A DNA stretch of 64,000 nucleotides from an uncultured Muribaculaceae bacterium (GTDB taxonomy: Bacteria; Bacteroidota; Bacteroidia; Bacteroidales; Muribaculaceae), in assembly GCA_958439725.1 (NCBI GenBank), contig CAUBWJ010000002.1, forward strand, positions 80,324 through 144,323, read 5' to 3'. Numbering within the stretch: position 1 is the first letter of the stretch; every line of letters starts with the position of its first letter. Of this stretch, positions 9,532 to 18,077 are shown in pieces. Both the position numbers and the translations under genes were made by a program. The notes beneath the pieces were generated by a model that saw only the letters and a program-made list of their open reading frames with translations, was not told the origin of the DNA and searched no databases.

Positions 9532-10227
9532 ATGAAAAAACTATTTGCTGAAGGAATCGGAACGATGTTTCTGGTACTTCTTGCCTGCGGAAGCGCGGTA
9601 CTTGCCGGTCCGTCTATCGGAGGCCTTGGAATTGGTCTTTGTTTTGGCCTTGTTCTTGTCTGCCTGTGTTATGCAATCGGAAACATTTCCGGCTGTCATG
9701 TAAATCCGGCAGTTTCAATTGCCATGTTCCTTGCCGGACGTATGATCGGTAAGGAATGCGTTCTCTACATAATAGCCCAGCTGATAGGCGCTACGGTAGG
9801 TGCAGGCTTCCTCTATGCTCTGTTCAATATGGGAGCCGGCTTCAACTACGGCGGAATAACAGCCGCCAGCGGCAGCTATTTAGCCACCAACGTTCTTCAG
9901 CCCGGTGCTACTTCGGTTATGGCTCTGTTTACTGAAGTGCTTCTGACTTTCTTTTTTGTCCTTGTGGTGCTCGGAGCCACTGACGAAAAGAAAGGTTTCG
10001 GCAAATTCGCGGGTCTTGCCATAGGCCTTGCGCTCGGTCTGGTGAATATCGTAGGTATTCCTGTGGATAACTGCTCGGTCAACCCGGCACGCAGTTTTGG
10101 GCCGGCCGTTTTCGATCCTTCGGCCTGGGGTGATTTCTGGATAATGGTAGTCGGCCCGATAATCGGTGCGGTTATTGCAGTGGTTTGCTGGGCTGCCGTA
10201 GCAAAAGCTCAGAAGTCAATAGAGTAA
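9532..10227 (+). CDS. aqpZ: Aquaporin (MIP family channel)
   Basis: This six-helix inner-membrane channel for water is 231 residues from the ATG at 9532. The two NPA half-helices are present as HVNPAVS and SVNPARSFGPAVF; the NPAR motif with the following Ser-Phe is typical of water-selective AqpZ. An upstream in-frame ATG at 9448 would add a 28-residue, Lys/Tyr-rich tail that does not resemble the family, so I start at MKKLFAEGIGT. A terminator hairpin follows. Confidence 0.92.
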   Translation: MKKLFAEGIGTMFLVLLACGSAVLAGPSIGGLGIGLCFGLVLVCLCYAIGNISGCHVNPAVSIAMFLAGRMIGKECVLYIIAQLIGATVGAGFLYALFNMGAGFNYGGITAASGSYLATNVLQPGATSVMALFTEVLLTFFFVLVVLGATDEKKGFGKFAGLAIGLALGLVNIVGIPVDNCSVNPARSFGPAVFDPSAWGDFWIMVVGPIIGAVIAVVCWAAVAKAQKSIE

Positions 10228-10260
10228 AAGCCTCTTCAATAGCTATTAAAAGGTAATAAC

Positions 10261-10308
10261 CGGTTCCCGGTTTCGCAATGAGAGTTCTCCTGCGAAAGCG
10301 GGAATCCG
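10261..10308 (+). terminator. Terminator after the aquaporin gene
   Basis: Arms at 10261-10277 and 10291-10308 pair along about 16 bp with one bulge and one mismatch (core TTCCCGG/TTTCGCA). They are followed by GTTTGTTTT. Confidence 0.65.
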
Positions 10309-10374
10309 TTTGTTTTGCCGTAAAAAAGATTGCCATCAAGAATTTTTCCCTTAATTTAGTGTCGTAATTCCTTA

Positions 10375-10623
10375 ATGAAGGATATAGCGATTGAATTTAT
10401 GGAAGAAAAGAAGAAGGTAGGGTATAAATCGGCACTGAGATGGATACTGCCCATATGTGGACTTTGTGCCATAGCATTATTGCTGTGGCAGTGCTGGGTG
10501 ATAATCCGTAATCCGGCCGACCCTGAAGGGCTGAGAGGTCTTATCGATCCCCTGATAATGGTAGCGGCGTTCGGTTTCATTTATCTTAAAGTAAGACAGG
10601 AAAAGAAGGAGGAGAAGAAATGA
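10375..10623 (+). CDS. Small two-helix membrane protein in the LysO operon
   Basis: This 82-residue protein has two hydrophobic segments (about 21-41 and 53-70) and a Lys/Glu-rich C-terminal tail. It is not recognised as a named family. It heads a tight three-gene set: its stop overlaps the start of the LysO N-terminal gene by ATGA, so it probably works with, or is made in step with, the exporter. A second in-frame ATG eight codons in is an alternative start. Confidence 0.65.
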   Translation: MKDIAIEFMEEKKKVGYKSALRWILPICGLCAIALLLWQCWVIIRNPADPEGLRGLIDPLIMVAAFGFIYLKVRQEKKEEKK

Positions 10624-10895
10624 CGCCGATGTTTATTCTTCTTGGAATGCTTTCCATAGGCTTCCTTTTGAGAAAAATCAATATGCCTAAATTCCCTTCG
10701 TGGGTACTGACGGGGATTGTTTCCTTGCTCCTGTTTTTCTTCGGAGCAGCCGTGGGGGCAGATAAGGCCGTAGAAGTCGAGATTGGACATTTAGGAGCAA
10801 AAGCGCTTTTGCTCGGTTTGGTCGGAGCTATCGGCAGCGCTGTAGCGGCATACGGATTTCTTCAACTTCTTGACCGATACAGAAAGCGAAAATGA
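10620..10895 (+). CDS. lysO: Lysine exporter LysO, N-terminal part as a separate protein
   Basis: This 91-residue membrane protein has three hydrophobic stretches and the start of the LysO/YbjE fold (GFLLRKINMPKFPSWVLTGIV). Enterobacterial LysO is one chain of about 300 residues; here this gene and the next add up to 300, so the exporter is split. It overlaps the genes on both sides by ATGA. The split is intact rather than decayed, because both halves have clean starts and stops. Confidence 0.75.
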   Translation: MTPMFILLGMLSIGFLLRKINMPKFPSWVLTGIVSLLLFFFGAAVGADKAVEVEIGHLGAKALLLGLVGAIGSAVAAYGFLQLLDRYRKRK

Positions 10896-11521
10896 AAGGG
10901 AGTCTGATTGCCATACTGATGTTTGCGGCCGGAATAGCGGCTGCTCATTTTCATATCATTCCGGATGATATAACTGTCAGAGCGCATGACCTTGCTCTCT
11001 ATACGCTCTATGCGCTTCTGGCGTTGGTAGGGTTCGAATTCGGTCATAACAACATGATGGGTACACTACGTGGGATAGATGCCCCGTTGTTTTTTCTTCC
11101 GTTTTTCTCTATAGCCGGTACGTTGGTGGCAACGGTGGCATTGGGAATGCTTTTCGGTCAGTGGTCAGTCAAAGATTATCTTGCTGTTGGAAGCGGCATG
11201 GGATATTATTCTCTGTCATCACTTCTCATTCTTGATGTGAGGGGACCGGAGCTTGGAGCGGGACTTGCAACTCAGCTTGCCATGCTGGCTTTTCTGACCA
11301 ATATGAGCCGTGAACTTGTAGCGCTGACCTGCGCTCCGATGTTCCGGAGATATTTCGGGCGACTGGGACCGGTTGCGGCAGCGGGGGTCACATCGGTGGA
11401 TGTCACATTGCCTGTGATAGTGAAAGTTTGCGGCCAGCAGACAATGGTTGTGGCGGTAGTCAATGGCATAGTGCTGGAATTGACAGTGCCGTTGCTTGTC
11501 ACATTTTTCTGCAGTTTATAA
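10892..11521 (+). CDS. lysO: Lysine exporter LysO, C-terminal part
   Basis: This 209-residue inner-membrane protein corresponds to the C-terminal two thirds of LysO (DUF340), which exports L-lysine and the toxic analogue thialysine. The conserved block GSGMGYYSLSSLLI and the TSVDVTLPVIVK segment are present, with about seven hydrophobic helices. It is translationally coupled to the N-terminal part by a 4-bp overlap. It converges on pncB 50 bp away, and no clear terminator was seen between them. Confidence 0.82.
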   Translation: MKGSLIAILMFAAGIAAAHFHIIPDDITVRAHDLALYTLYALLALVGFEFGHNNMMGTLRGIDAPLFFLPFFSIAGTLVATVALGMLFGQWSVKDYLAVGSGMGYYSLSSLLILDVRGPELGAGLATQLAMLAFLTNMSRELVALTCAPMFRRYFGRLGPVAAAGVTSVDVTLPVIVKVCGQQTMVVAVVNGIVLELTVPLLVTFFCSL

Positions 11522-11570
11522 AAGTCAGGAGACGTGTATTTCTGAAAATGGGAAAAGGGATGCGGTTTTT

Positions 11571-12776
11571 CTATTCTTTGAAATGGATAGCCTCCATGAA
11601 ACGGCGCACGACTTCGGGCTTGCCGGTATATTTGCCTTTGTCCTCGCTTAATTTGCAGGTGTCGTTATAGAAATTCCAGCTTTCAGTGATTTTCACGGCC
11701 ACGAGTTTGATTACTATGTTGCGGGGAACGATGCCCGGGAAATCATTAGTGAAGTGCGTGCCGATGCCGAATGAGGGCATGACGAGACGTGAGGCAACCC
11801 TATTGATTTCTATTGCCTCATCAGTGTCCAGACCATTGCTGAAAACAACCTGTTTGGACAACGGATCAATGCCGAGGCTCCGATATTTTTCCACAATCTT
11901 TTCAAGCTGATCGAGATTGTCGCCACTGTCCACTCGAAGTCCTTTGAACATATTGGCATAGTCTTCCGAAAAATTAAGACTGAATATGTTCCATCCATAA
12001 GTGTCATATAGATAAGTACCGAGTGCTCCACGGAAAGTCCGGGCCCAGACTTTCATGGCAATATTGTTGGACATCTGTGGGCCATACATTCCGGCTATAG
12101 CGCAAATAAACTCGTGTGCCATCGTTCCGATAGGGGTAAGGTCGTACTTCATGGCAAGATAAACGTTGCTTGTGCCAACGAAGCGTCCCGGCCCTGAAAA
12201 ATCTTTATTTGCTCGTGAAAGCATCTTCACAAGAGTTTCATGTGCCTCGAACGACGCCCTGCGCCGAGTTCCGAAATCACTGAACATGCATCCGGACTTA
12301 ATCAGTCGTTCTCCTTTTTCATAGGATCTTTGTGCAAAATCGTCGAGGTCCATCCGGCTGCTCTGGCCGGTCATCTCATAATATAGTTCTGAAACGATGG
12401 CAAGCACTTTCACTTCGAGAAGAATAGTATCGCTCCAGCTCCCCTCGAATTCAATTTCAAGATGTCCTTCTGCATCCTGCTTAACGGTGACCCATCGGCT
12501 GTCATAGCGGAAGCCGCGGAGGAATGTATAGAACCAGAACGGAATATAATTGCATCTCCGCTTCATGAAATCAATCTCCTCCTCGGTTATGACCACATTT
12601 TCGAGCATCTTTATCTGCCGTCTGAGTTCGTCGGCGAATCCTTCGGGATAAATAGTATTGTCCCGGTCTTTGAACCGATATTTTACCTGCGCTCTCGGAT
12701 AGTTCTCGATTACGGCACAGCACATGGTGAACTTGTAGAGGTCATCGTCGGTAAAATGTGTGATAATTTGTCTCAT
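11571..12776 (-). CDS. pncB: Nicotinate phosphoribosyltransferase
   Basis: PncB makes nicotinate mononucleotide from nicotinate and PRPP in the Preiss-Handler NAD salvage route. The 401-residue length fits. Recognisable family segments include the N-terminal TDDDLYKFTM, the FGTRRRASFEAHETL block and FVGTSNVYLA. It starts 10 bp downstream of the nicotinamidase gene on the same strand, so nicotinamide can be converted to NaMN by the products of one operon. Confidence 0.95.
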   Translation of the reverse strand: MRQIITHFTDDDLYKFTMCCAVIENYPRAQVKYRFKDRDNTIYPEGFADELRRQIKMLENVVITEEEIDFMKRRCNYIPFWFYTFLRGFRYDSRWVTVKQDAEGHLEIEFEGSWSDTILLEVKVLAIVSELYYEMTGQSSRMDLDDFAQRSYEKGERLIKSGCMFSDFGTRRRASFEAHETLVKMLSRANKDFSGPGRFVGTSNVYLAMKYDLTPIGTMAHEFICAIAGMYGPQMSNNIAMKVWARTFRGALGTYLYDTYGWNIFSLNFSEDYANMFKGLRVDSGDNLDQLEKIVEKYRSLGIDPLSKQVVFSNGLDTDEAIEINRVASRLVMPSFGIGTHFTNDFPGIVPRNIVIKLVAVKITESWNFYNDTCKLSEDKGKYTGKPEVVRRFMEAIHFKE

Positions 12777-12786
12777 GTCTGAATAG

Positions 12787-13350
12787 TTAATCGTGGTTGA
12801 AACCGTATTGGTTTATAATCTTTTCAAGAGCTTTGCCATCATCCAGAGACGGGGAGAAGCGTCGGAATACAGTAAAGTCTAAATCAGGAAGAAACCGGGA
12901 TGCATCCAGCAAAGTATTGAGCACGCATACGTCGCCTGCGAGGCCACAGATATCTATTTGTCCTATGCCATATTTGCGTGTGACGGTGAGGATAAAATCC
13001 GCAGCCTTAGGATTCTGAAAAATCGAATATTGATCCTGATCCTTTTCGCATCCCTTGTGGAGGATGAAAGTCTCGCCAGCTGTGGAATAAGCGGCTTCAA
13101 ACACAGAGGGCCAGATGGCGGCTCCCACTGTGTCGTGAACGCAGTGGCGCGGCCATTCACCGCCATGATCTTTGAAAGAGCAATGATTATATGGATGACG
13201 GTCGGCAGTGATTATTTTCACGGCATATCTTTCGTCGGATAATAAAATATAATCGGCGAGCCGGTCCATTGCCGGTAACGCTCCCGGAACTGGCAGAGCG
13301 CCGTTTATGAAATCGACCTGAGGGTCGACGATGAGAATCATTCTTTCCAT
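12787..13350 (-). CDS. pncA: Nicotinamidase (isochorismatase fold)
   Basis: This 187-residue hydrolase should deamidate nicotinamide to nicotinate. The catalytic Asp lies in ILIVDPQVDF, the catalytic Cys in DICGLAGDVCVLNT, and the metal-binding D/H region in TADRHPYNHCSF. I use the ATG at 13350; the longer reading would begin at a TTG ten codons upstream with no family similarity. The pairing with pncB immediately downstream supports nicotinamidase over other isochorismatase-fold enzymes. Confidence 0.88.
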   Translation of the reverse strand: MERMILIVDPQVDFINGALPVPGALPAMDRLADYILLSDERYAVKIITADRHPYNHCSFKDHGGEWPRHCVHDTVGAAIWPSVFEAAYSTAGETFILHKGCEKDQDQYSIFQNPKAADFILTVTRKYGIGQIDICGLAGDVCVLNTLLDASRFLPDLDFTVFRRFSPSLDDGKALEKIINQYGFNHD

Positions 13351-13404
13351 AGGTGATATCGAAAGTTTATTTTTTAACAAATCCCGGTATCCTATTGTTG
13401 AGAA

Positions 13405-13551
13405 AAAATCAAGCCAACGTGAACAAAGAAATATGCATTGATGTTATATAGCCAAAGAGAAGGCATTTTGCTGACGTTATTAAAAAGTCACACCATCTTA
13501 ATAGATTGACCTTCTCAGCCCCGGTCTCCGCGGACCGTGGGCTCTTTTTTT
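13405..13551 (+). ncRNA. Candidate small RNA ending in a strong hairpin
   Basis: The gap between pncA and the acyltransferase gene has a plus-strand hairpin (13517-13543, GC-rich stem with one bulge) followed by seven Ts (13545-13551), yet no plus-strand gene feeds it. Upstream, the arms GAGAAGG (13457-13463) and CCTTCTC (13510-13516) close a long stem that contains an inner TATTAA/TTAATA pairing. A weak -7-like TATTGTTG lies near 13395. This could be a roughly 150-nt RNA whose 3' end overlaps the tail of the acyltransferase gene. It could equally be a structure without a transcript. Confidence 0.25.
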
Positions 13552-14651
13552 ATATACGGCATGCGGATAAAGCCGCTTTTAGACAGGTTCCTTATTGCAG
13601 TCACGACAATAAGAGGCACAGCTACACCGACTATGGAATATAGAATCCAGAAAATATCGTCATGATTATTGAAATGTATTACCATGTGGCACCCAATCTG
13701 AGCAGGGTCCAGACCATACCACCATATTTTTATCAGGCTTACTAACTTGAAGCTGATTATATGGAATATAAATACATACAGAGTGTTGTCGCCTATGAAT
13801 ACGAGAAGGTTCCTTAACCGACCATCCTTTGCGTCTATAATTGAGGATAAATAGTGAACAGCAAGGAATCCGATGGTTCCGGTGAGGGGGAGTGTGATGA
13901 GGTCGGCAAGTTTGCCGGAGTTGTTCATTCCTGAAAAATGGAGTTTGGCCGAAACAAGAAGAATGGCGAGGTATAAAAGAAAAAGAGCCCAGTGTCTGCG
14001 GATGGCCGGGAGATAGTGGCTGAGGAGCGCACCGATACCGAAGAAAAAGATGCCCCAGGTCTCTCTCCATCCACCTCCGGCGAGGACGTTTATCTTTACT
14101 CCGGAAAGAATATGGAATGCCGTAAAGCCTAGAGACAGCATGCAGACGGCGAGGATTCCTCCCGTAGGAGAAAACTTTCCTGTGGAGTCGATGGCCTTGT
14201 AGATAAGAAGAAAGAGTATACTTGCCACGAATAGCCCGCGGAAAAACCAGAATGCTCCGGCCATAAACTCATCATAACCTGACATTCCGGTTATAATCAG
14301 AACGGCTCTCTGCAAAGCATTATGAATAGTGTAGGGGTGTGTTACACCACCCGTCCAGTTGCCATATTGCTCATTGAGGATACCAAAATGGAACCACAGA
14401 TTGTGGAGCAAAAGAAAAATCAGACTCCCTTTCACGAAGGGGAAATAAAGACCTTTGATTCTTTTTGAAATAAATAACCAGGGCTCTGAAAGATATTTTC
14501 GGTTGAAAAAATATCCGGCCGCTATGAAAAAGAGCGGCATGTGGAATGTGTAGATGAAGTTGGTGAGCAATTCCGGAGCTTCGGCATGCCCAATCACCAT
14601 CAGTATTATGGCTATGCCTTTGGCGATGGAAATAACAGAATCGCGCTTCAT
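13515..14651 (-). CDS. Acyltransferase 3 family membrane protein
   Basis: This 378-residue protein has about ten hydrophobic helices and the acyltransferase-3 signatures: an N-terminal IAKGIAIILMVIGH with the catalytic-type His, then FHMPLFFIAAGYFF. Members O-acylate sugars in cell-envelope polymers; the substrate cannot be told here. It starts 22 bp after cdaA on the same strand, so it is probably the last gene of the folP-cdaA transcript. Its final codons overlap the hairpin on the opposite strand. Confidence 0.85.
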   Translation of the reverse strand: MKRDSVISIAKGIAIILMVIGHAEAPELLTNFIYTFHMPLFFIAAGYFFNRKYLSEPWLFISKRIKGLYFPFVKGSLIFLLLHNLWFHFGILNEQYGNWTGGVTHPYTIHNALQRAVLIITGMSGYDEFMAGAFWFFRGLFVASILFLLIYKAIDSTGKFSPTGGILAVCMLSLGFTAFHILSGVKINVLAGGGWRETWGIFFFGIGALLSHYLPAIRRHWALFLLYLAILLVSAKLHFSGMNNSGKLADLITLPLTGTIGFLAVHYLSSIIDAKDGRLRNLLVFIGDNTLYVFIFHIISFKLVSLIKIWWYGLDPAQIGCHMVIHFNNHDDIFWILYSIVGVAVPLIVVTAIRNLSKSGFIRMPYIKKEPTVRGDRG

Positions 14652-14673
14652 GGAGTTGGCTTACAGCAGGAGA

Positions 14674-15453
14674 TTATTCGTCGGGTACGAGTTGAGAAAG
14701 GCGACGTTCAAGTTCGGTGGACGTCAGTTTCGTATAAAGTTTGCCTTTATAGGCTACGGATATGTTTCCAGTTTCTTCTGAAACCACTATGGCAAAGGCA
14801 TCAGTGGCCTGCGCTATGCCCAAAGCCGATCTGTGACGCAGGCCGAGCGCTCTCGGCACATTGCGGTCATGACTTACCGGAAGAATGCATCCGGCGGATT
14901 TAAGGCGGTTATGGGCAATAATCAGCGCTCCGTCATGCAGCGGGGAGTTTTTGAAGAAGATGTTCTCGATGAGACGGCTGTTGATCAACGCGTCGATTAT
15001 ATCGCCTGAACGTTCGTAGGATTCAAGCGGTACGGTCTGCTCGATTACAATAAGCGCGCCAGTCTTTGACTTCGACATATTCATGCATGCATAGACGATG
15101 GGGAGAATCTGCCGTCGTGCATTGGCCTGTCGCTCTTCGGGGCTGGTATGATGGAAAAGATTTGAGATGAACCGCCATCGTTTATGGTCGCCGAGGCCTA
15201 CAAGAAACCTCTTGATCTGGTCCTGGAAAAGAATCACGAGGATAATCAGACCTATGCTCATGAATTTGTCGAGCACAGTGCCTATGAGCTTCATTTCCAG
15301 AATCTGTGACGCAATTATCCAGACAATGAAGAATGTGAGGATACCAAAAAATATATTGATGGTTCCTGAATCCTTCATTATCTTGTAGATATAGAAAAGG
15401 AGCAAGGCCGCGAGTGCTATGTCGAAGGCATCGAGAATAGAAAAAGTATCCAT
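14674..15453 (-). CDS. cdaA: Membrane diadenylate cyclase CdaA
   Basis: CdaA makes the second messenger c-di-AMP from two ATP molecules. The 259-residue protein has three N-terminal membrane helices (about residues 10-75) and a DisA_N catalytic domain. Both signature motifs are intact: DGA at 174-176 and RHR at 206-208 in GLRHRSALG. It follows folP by 24 bp. No phosphodiesterase or CdaR-like activator gene is adjacent. Confidence 0.95.
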   Translation of the reverse strand: MDTFSILDAFDIALAALLLFYIYKIMKDSGTINIFFGILTFFIVWIIASQILEMKLIGTVLDKFMSIGLIILVILFQDQIKRFLVGLGDHKRWRFISNLFHHTSPEERQANARRQILPIVYACMNMSKSKTGALIVIEQTVPLESYERSGDIIDALINSRLIENIFFKNSPLHDGALIIAHNRLKSAGCILPVSHDRNVPRALGLRHRSALGIAQATDAFAIVVSEETGNISVAYKGKLYTKLTSTELERRLSQLVPDE

Positions 15454-15477
15454 TATATGAAGGCGAGATTGGCTTAC

Positions 15478-16332
15478 TTATGAGTATTGTTTTGTGACAA
15501 GTCCGGTAAGGACAAGGGCCTGTCGTGCTTCCTTTACATCATGCACACGGAGAATTGAGGCGCCCTTGGAGAGGGCTATGACATTCATTACCGTTGTGGC
15601 GTTCAGTGCCTCATCCGGTTTTATTCCAAGCGGACGTGTAAGCATTGACTTACGCGATATCCCGACGAGCAAGGGGAGACCGAGAAGATTCTCCATGGTT
15701 TCGAGATTGCGCATTAATTCGTAGTTCTGCTCAACGGTTTTGGCGAATCCGAACCCCGGGTCAACTATGATATCAGAGACACCGAGCGCTTCGAGGCGAC
15801 TGAGAATTATTGAGATCTCTTTAATGACATCGGCGGTCACATCGTCGTAATCCGTAAGGGTCTGCATTGTGGCGGGGGTACCGCGCATGTGCATGAGAAT
15901 ATAGGGGCATTTCAGGGACGCGACAGTTTCGAGCATGTCGGCGTCGAGTGAGCCTCCGGAAATGTCATTCACTATATCGGCGCCAAGAGAAGATATTGCT
16001 GTCCGGGCAACGTTGGCGCGAAAAGTATCGACTGAAACCGGGATGTCGGTGTTTACCGACCGGATCGCCTCTAATGCCGTCTCAAGTCGTCTCAGTTCTT
16101 CTGTTTCCGAGACATCAGCCGCGCCTGGACGGGATGAATACGCTCCTATGTCAATCATATCGGCGCCTTGGTCGATCATGGACCGGGTGCGCTCAATGAT
16201 GGATTCACGACTGAGTGTGCGCGAACCCGGGAAGAAGGAATCGGGAGTAGCATTGACTATGCCCATAATCTGTGGGCGTTCGATCAACCGGATACTTCCT
16301 TTTATGTTAAGTGTGAACGGCAGAAAAGCCAT
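15478..16332 (-). CDS. folP: Dihydropteroate synthase
   Basis: FolP joins p-aminobenzoate to dihydropterin pyrophosphate in folate synthesis and is the sulfonamide target. The 284-residue TIM-barrel protein shows the pterin-binding segments GIVNATPDSFFPGSR near residues 24-38, ADIVNDISGG, and IIVDPGFGFAKT. It appears to head an operon with cdaA and the acyltransferase. Confidence 0.96.
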   Translation of the reverse strand: MAFLPFTLNIKGSIRLIERPQIMGIVNATPDSFFPGSRTLSRESIIERTRSMIDQGADMIDIGAYSSRPGAADVSETEELRRLETALEAIRSVNTDIPVSVDTFRANVARTAISSLGADIVNDISGGSLDADMLETVASLKCPYILMHMRGTPATMQTLTDYDDVTADVIKEISIILSRLEALGVSDIIVDPGFGFAKTVEQNYELMRNLETMENLLGLPLLVGISRKSMLTRPLGIKPDEALNATTVMNVIALSKGASILRVHDVKEARQALVLTGLVTKQYS

Positions 16333-16358
16333 AATAATCAGATGCTCTAAATTCGAGG

Positions 16359-16390
16359 CTAATTTACAGCATTTTTATATGATATGCAAA
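16359..16390 (-). promoter_or_regulatory. Possible folP promoter
   Basis: The minus strand reads TTTG (16390-16387), 20 bp, then TAAATTAG (16366-16359), one mismatch from the -7 consensus. It sits 27 bp before the folP start. Confidence 0.4.
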
Positions 16391-16415
16391 ACTGCGTAAT
16401 GAGCCATGAGCCTTT

Positions 16416-17768
16416 TTACAGGATATCAATGCTGTTCAGCATTACCAGAAAAATGGCCGGAGGGGCAATCCATTTCAGACAGAATATGATATAGGGCATT
16501 GCTCTGTCGGTGACAGTCCCATTGTTTGAAAGCTGCTTTCTGATAACCTGTTTGTCGAGCTTCCATCCCACGAAAAATGCGATAAACATTCCGCATAAAG
16601 GCATGAAGATGTTGGATGCCACGTAGTCAAGGAGATCGAAAAATGTCTTGCCGAACAGCGTGGCGTCTCTTAATGGTCCGAAACTGAGCGCGCAAACGCA
16701 TCCCAGAACCATGGCAACGGCCAGAACCGTGAGATTCGCCCCTCTGCGCGATAATTTGAGCTCCTCTATCAGAAACGCTATCTGAATCTCGCTCATGGAG
16801 ATAGTGGAGGAGATTGAGGCCAGAAACAGCAGGAAGAAGAATATGGACGCCCATATCATTCCTCCGTTTATCGAACGGAACACCTGTGGCAGGACTTCAT
16901 ATACAAGAGCTGGACCCTGGGCCGGCTGCATTCCGAAAGAGAAGACCGCGGGAAAGATCATCACTCCGGCAAGAATAGCTACAAGAGTGTCGAGAATTGC
17001 GGTTGTGAATGCCGTTTTGGCCAGCCTGGTATCATCGGAAAAATATGATGCATAGGTGAGCATGGTTCCAACACCGATACTGAGAGAGAAGAAAGACTGT
17101 CCGAGAGCACTGAGAACAACGTCAGGGGTAAGTTTTGAAAAGTCAGGGAGAAACAGGAATTTCAGACCTTCGGAGGCCCCTGACATGAAAAGTGAATTTA
17201 TACAAAGGACTATAAGCAACACGAACATAAGAGGCATAAGAATATTGTTGAGTTTCTCAATGCCCTTCTGAACGCCACGACTGAGGATAATGTAATTCAG
17301 CAAGAGAAAAACGAATGTCCAGAATACCGGACGCCATCCGCCTCCTATGGCTGTGGCGAAAGTCTGGGAAAGATTGCCGGACTCTGAAAACAGTTCGCCG
17401 CTGATGGAAAGCCATATATACTCTACGGTCCAGCCGGCGACTACACTATAGAATCCGAGAATCATTACCGAACTGAGGATGCCGATAAGAGCCAGTACAG
17501 ACCATCCGGGGCGTCCGGGAGCGAGGGTTCGGAACGAACGGAATTCATTGCTTCTTGTCTGCCTGCCCATTATGAATTCAGCACATATAACGGGAAAACC
17601 TATCAGAAATATAAATCCAATATAGCAGAGCATGAAAGCTCCTCCTCCGTGGCTTCCGGCCTCATAAGGGAAGCGCCAGATATTTCCGAGGCCGACAGCC
17701 GAGCCGACAGCCGCAGCTACCGCGCCTATACGTGTTGTGAATACAGCTCTTGTATTTTTCTTTTCCAT
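16416..17768 (-). CDS. Sodium:solute symporter, SNF/NSS family (second copy)
   Basis: This 450-residue, LeuT-fold transporter couples sodium entry to uptake of an amino acid or similar amine. Helix 1 carries the Na-binding signature VGSAVGLGNIWRFPYEAG. The hydrophobic pattern fits 11-12 helices. It is a clear paralogue of the transporter at 18078-19442 and lies in the same apparent operon, 21 bp after a small membrane protein gene. The substrate is not readable from sequence. Confidence 0.9.
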   Translation of the reverse strand: MEKKNTRAVFTTRIGAVAAAVGSAVGLGNIWRFPYEAGSHGGGAFMLCYIGFIFLIGFPVICAEFIMGRQTRSNEFRSFRTLAPGRPGWSVLALIGILSSVMILGFYSVVAGWTVEYIWLSISGELFSESGNLSQTFATAIGGGWRPVFWTFVFLLLNYIILSRGVQKGIEKLNNILMPLMFVLLIVLCINSLFMSGASEGLKFLFLPDFSKLTPDVVLSALGQSFFSLSIGVGTMLTYASYFSDDTRLAKTAFTTAILDTLVAILAGVMIFPAVFSFGMQPAQGPALVYEVLPQVFRSINGGMIWASIFFFLLFLASISSTISMSEIQIAFLIEELKLSRRGANLTVLAVAMVLGCVCALSFGPLRDATLFGKTFFDLLDYVASNIFMPLCGMFIAFFVGWKLDKQVIRKQLSNNGTVTDRAMPYIIFCLKWIAPPAIFLVMLNSIDIL

Positions 17769-17789
17769 GTCAAATCTTCAGTAATAAAT

Positions 17790-18074
17790 TCAGTTGTCTA
17801 CAGTCTCGCCGTAGAAGTCTCTTTGACGATATTCCCGTTCGCCTTTGTTTTTTGCTTTTTGGGTCTTGTGCCGTTTGTTTTTTACCACGCCTGTATCGGG
17901 ACGCTGCCGGTATTTTATTTCATGAATACTGACGGAAGAATCGGCCGGAACACCGGGGTTGTATGCCTTGTCGGTACGCGACATAATCCCGGAAATTAAT
18001 GCCGCGATTATAATCAGTCCTATGATTGAAAGGAGAATTATTAGCCCTCTGCGTTCCGAACCGGTGGATTCCAT
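17790..18074 (-). CDS. Single-helix small protein between the two symporters
   Basis: This 94-residue protein has one membrane helix (about residues 11-29) followed by a very basic Lys/Arg-rich tail. It is not recognised. It sits 3 bp after the first symporter stop and 21 bp before the second symporter start, so it is almost surely cotranscribed with both and may be an accessory subunit. Confidence 0.6.
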   Translation of the reverse strand: MESTGSERRGLIILLSIIGLIIIAALISGIMSRTDKAYNPGVPADSSVSIHEIKYRQRPDTGVVKNKRHKTQKAKNKGEREYRQRDFYGETVDN

Positions 18075-18077
18075 TAT

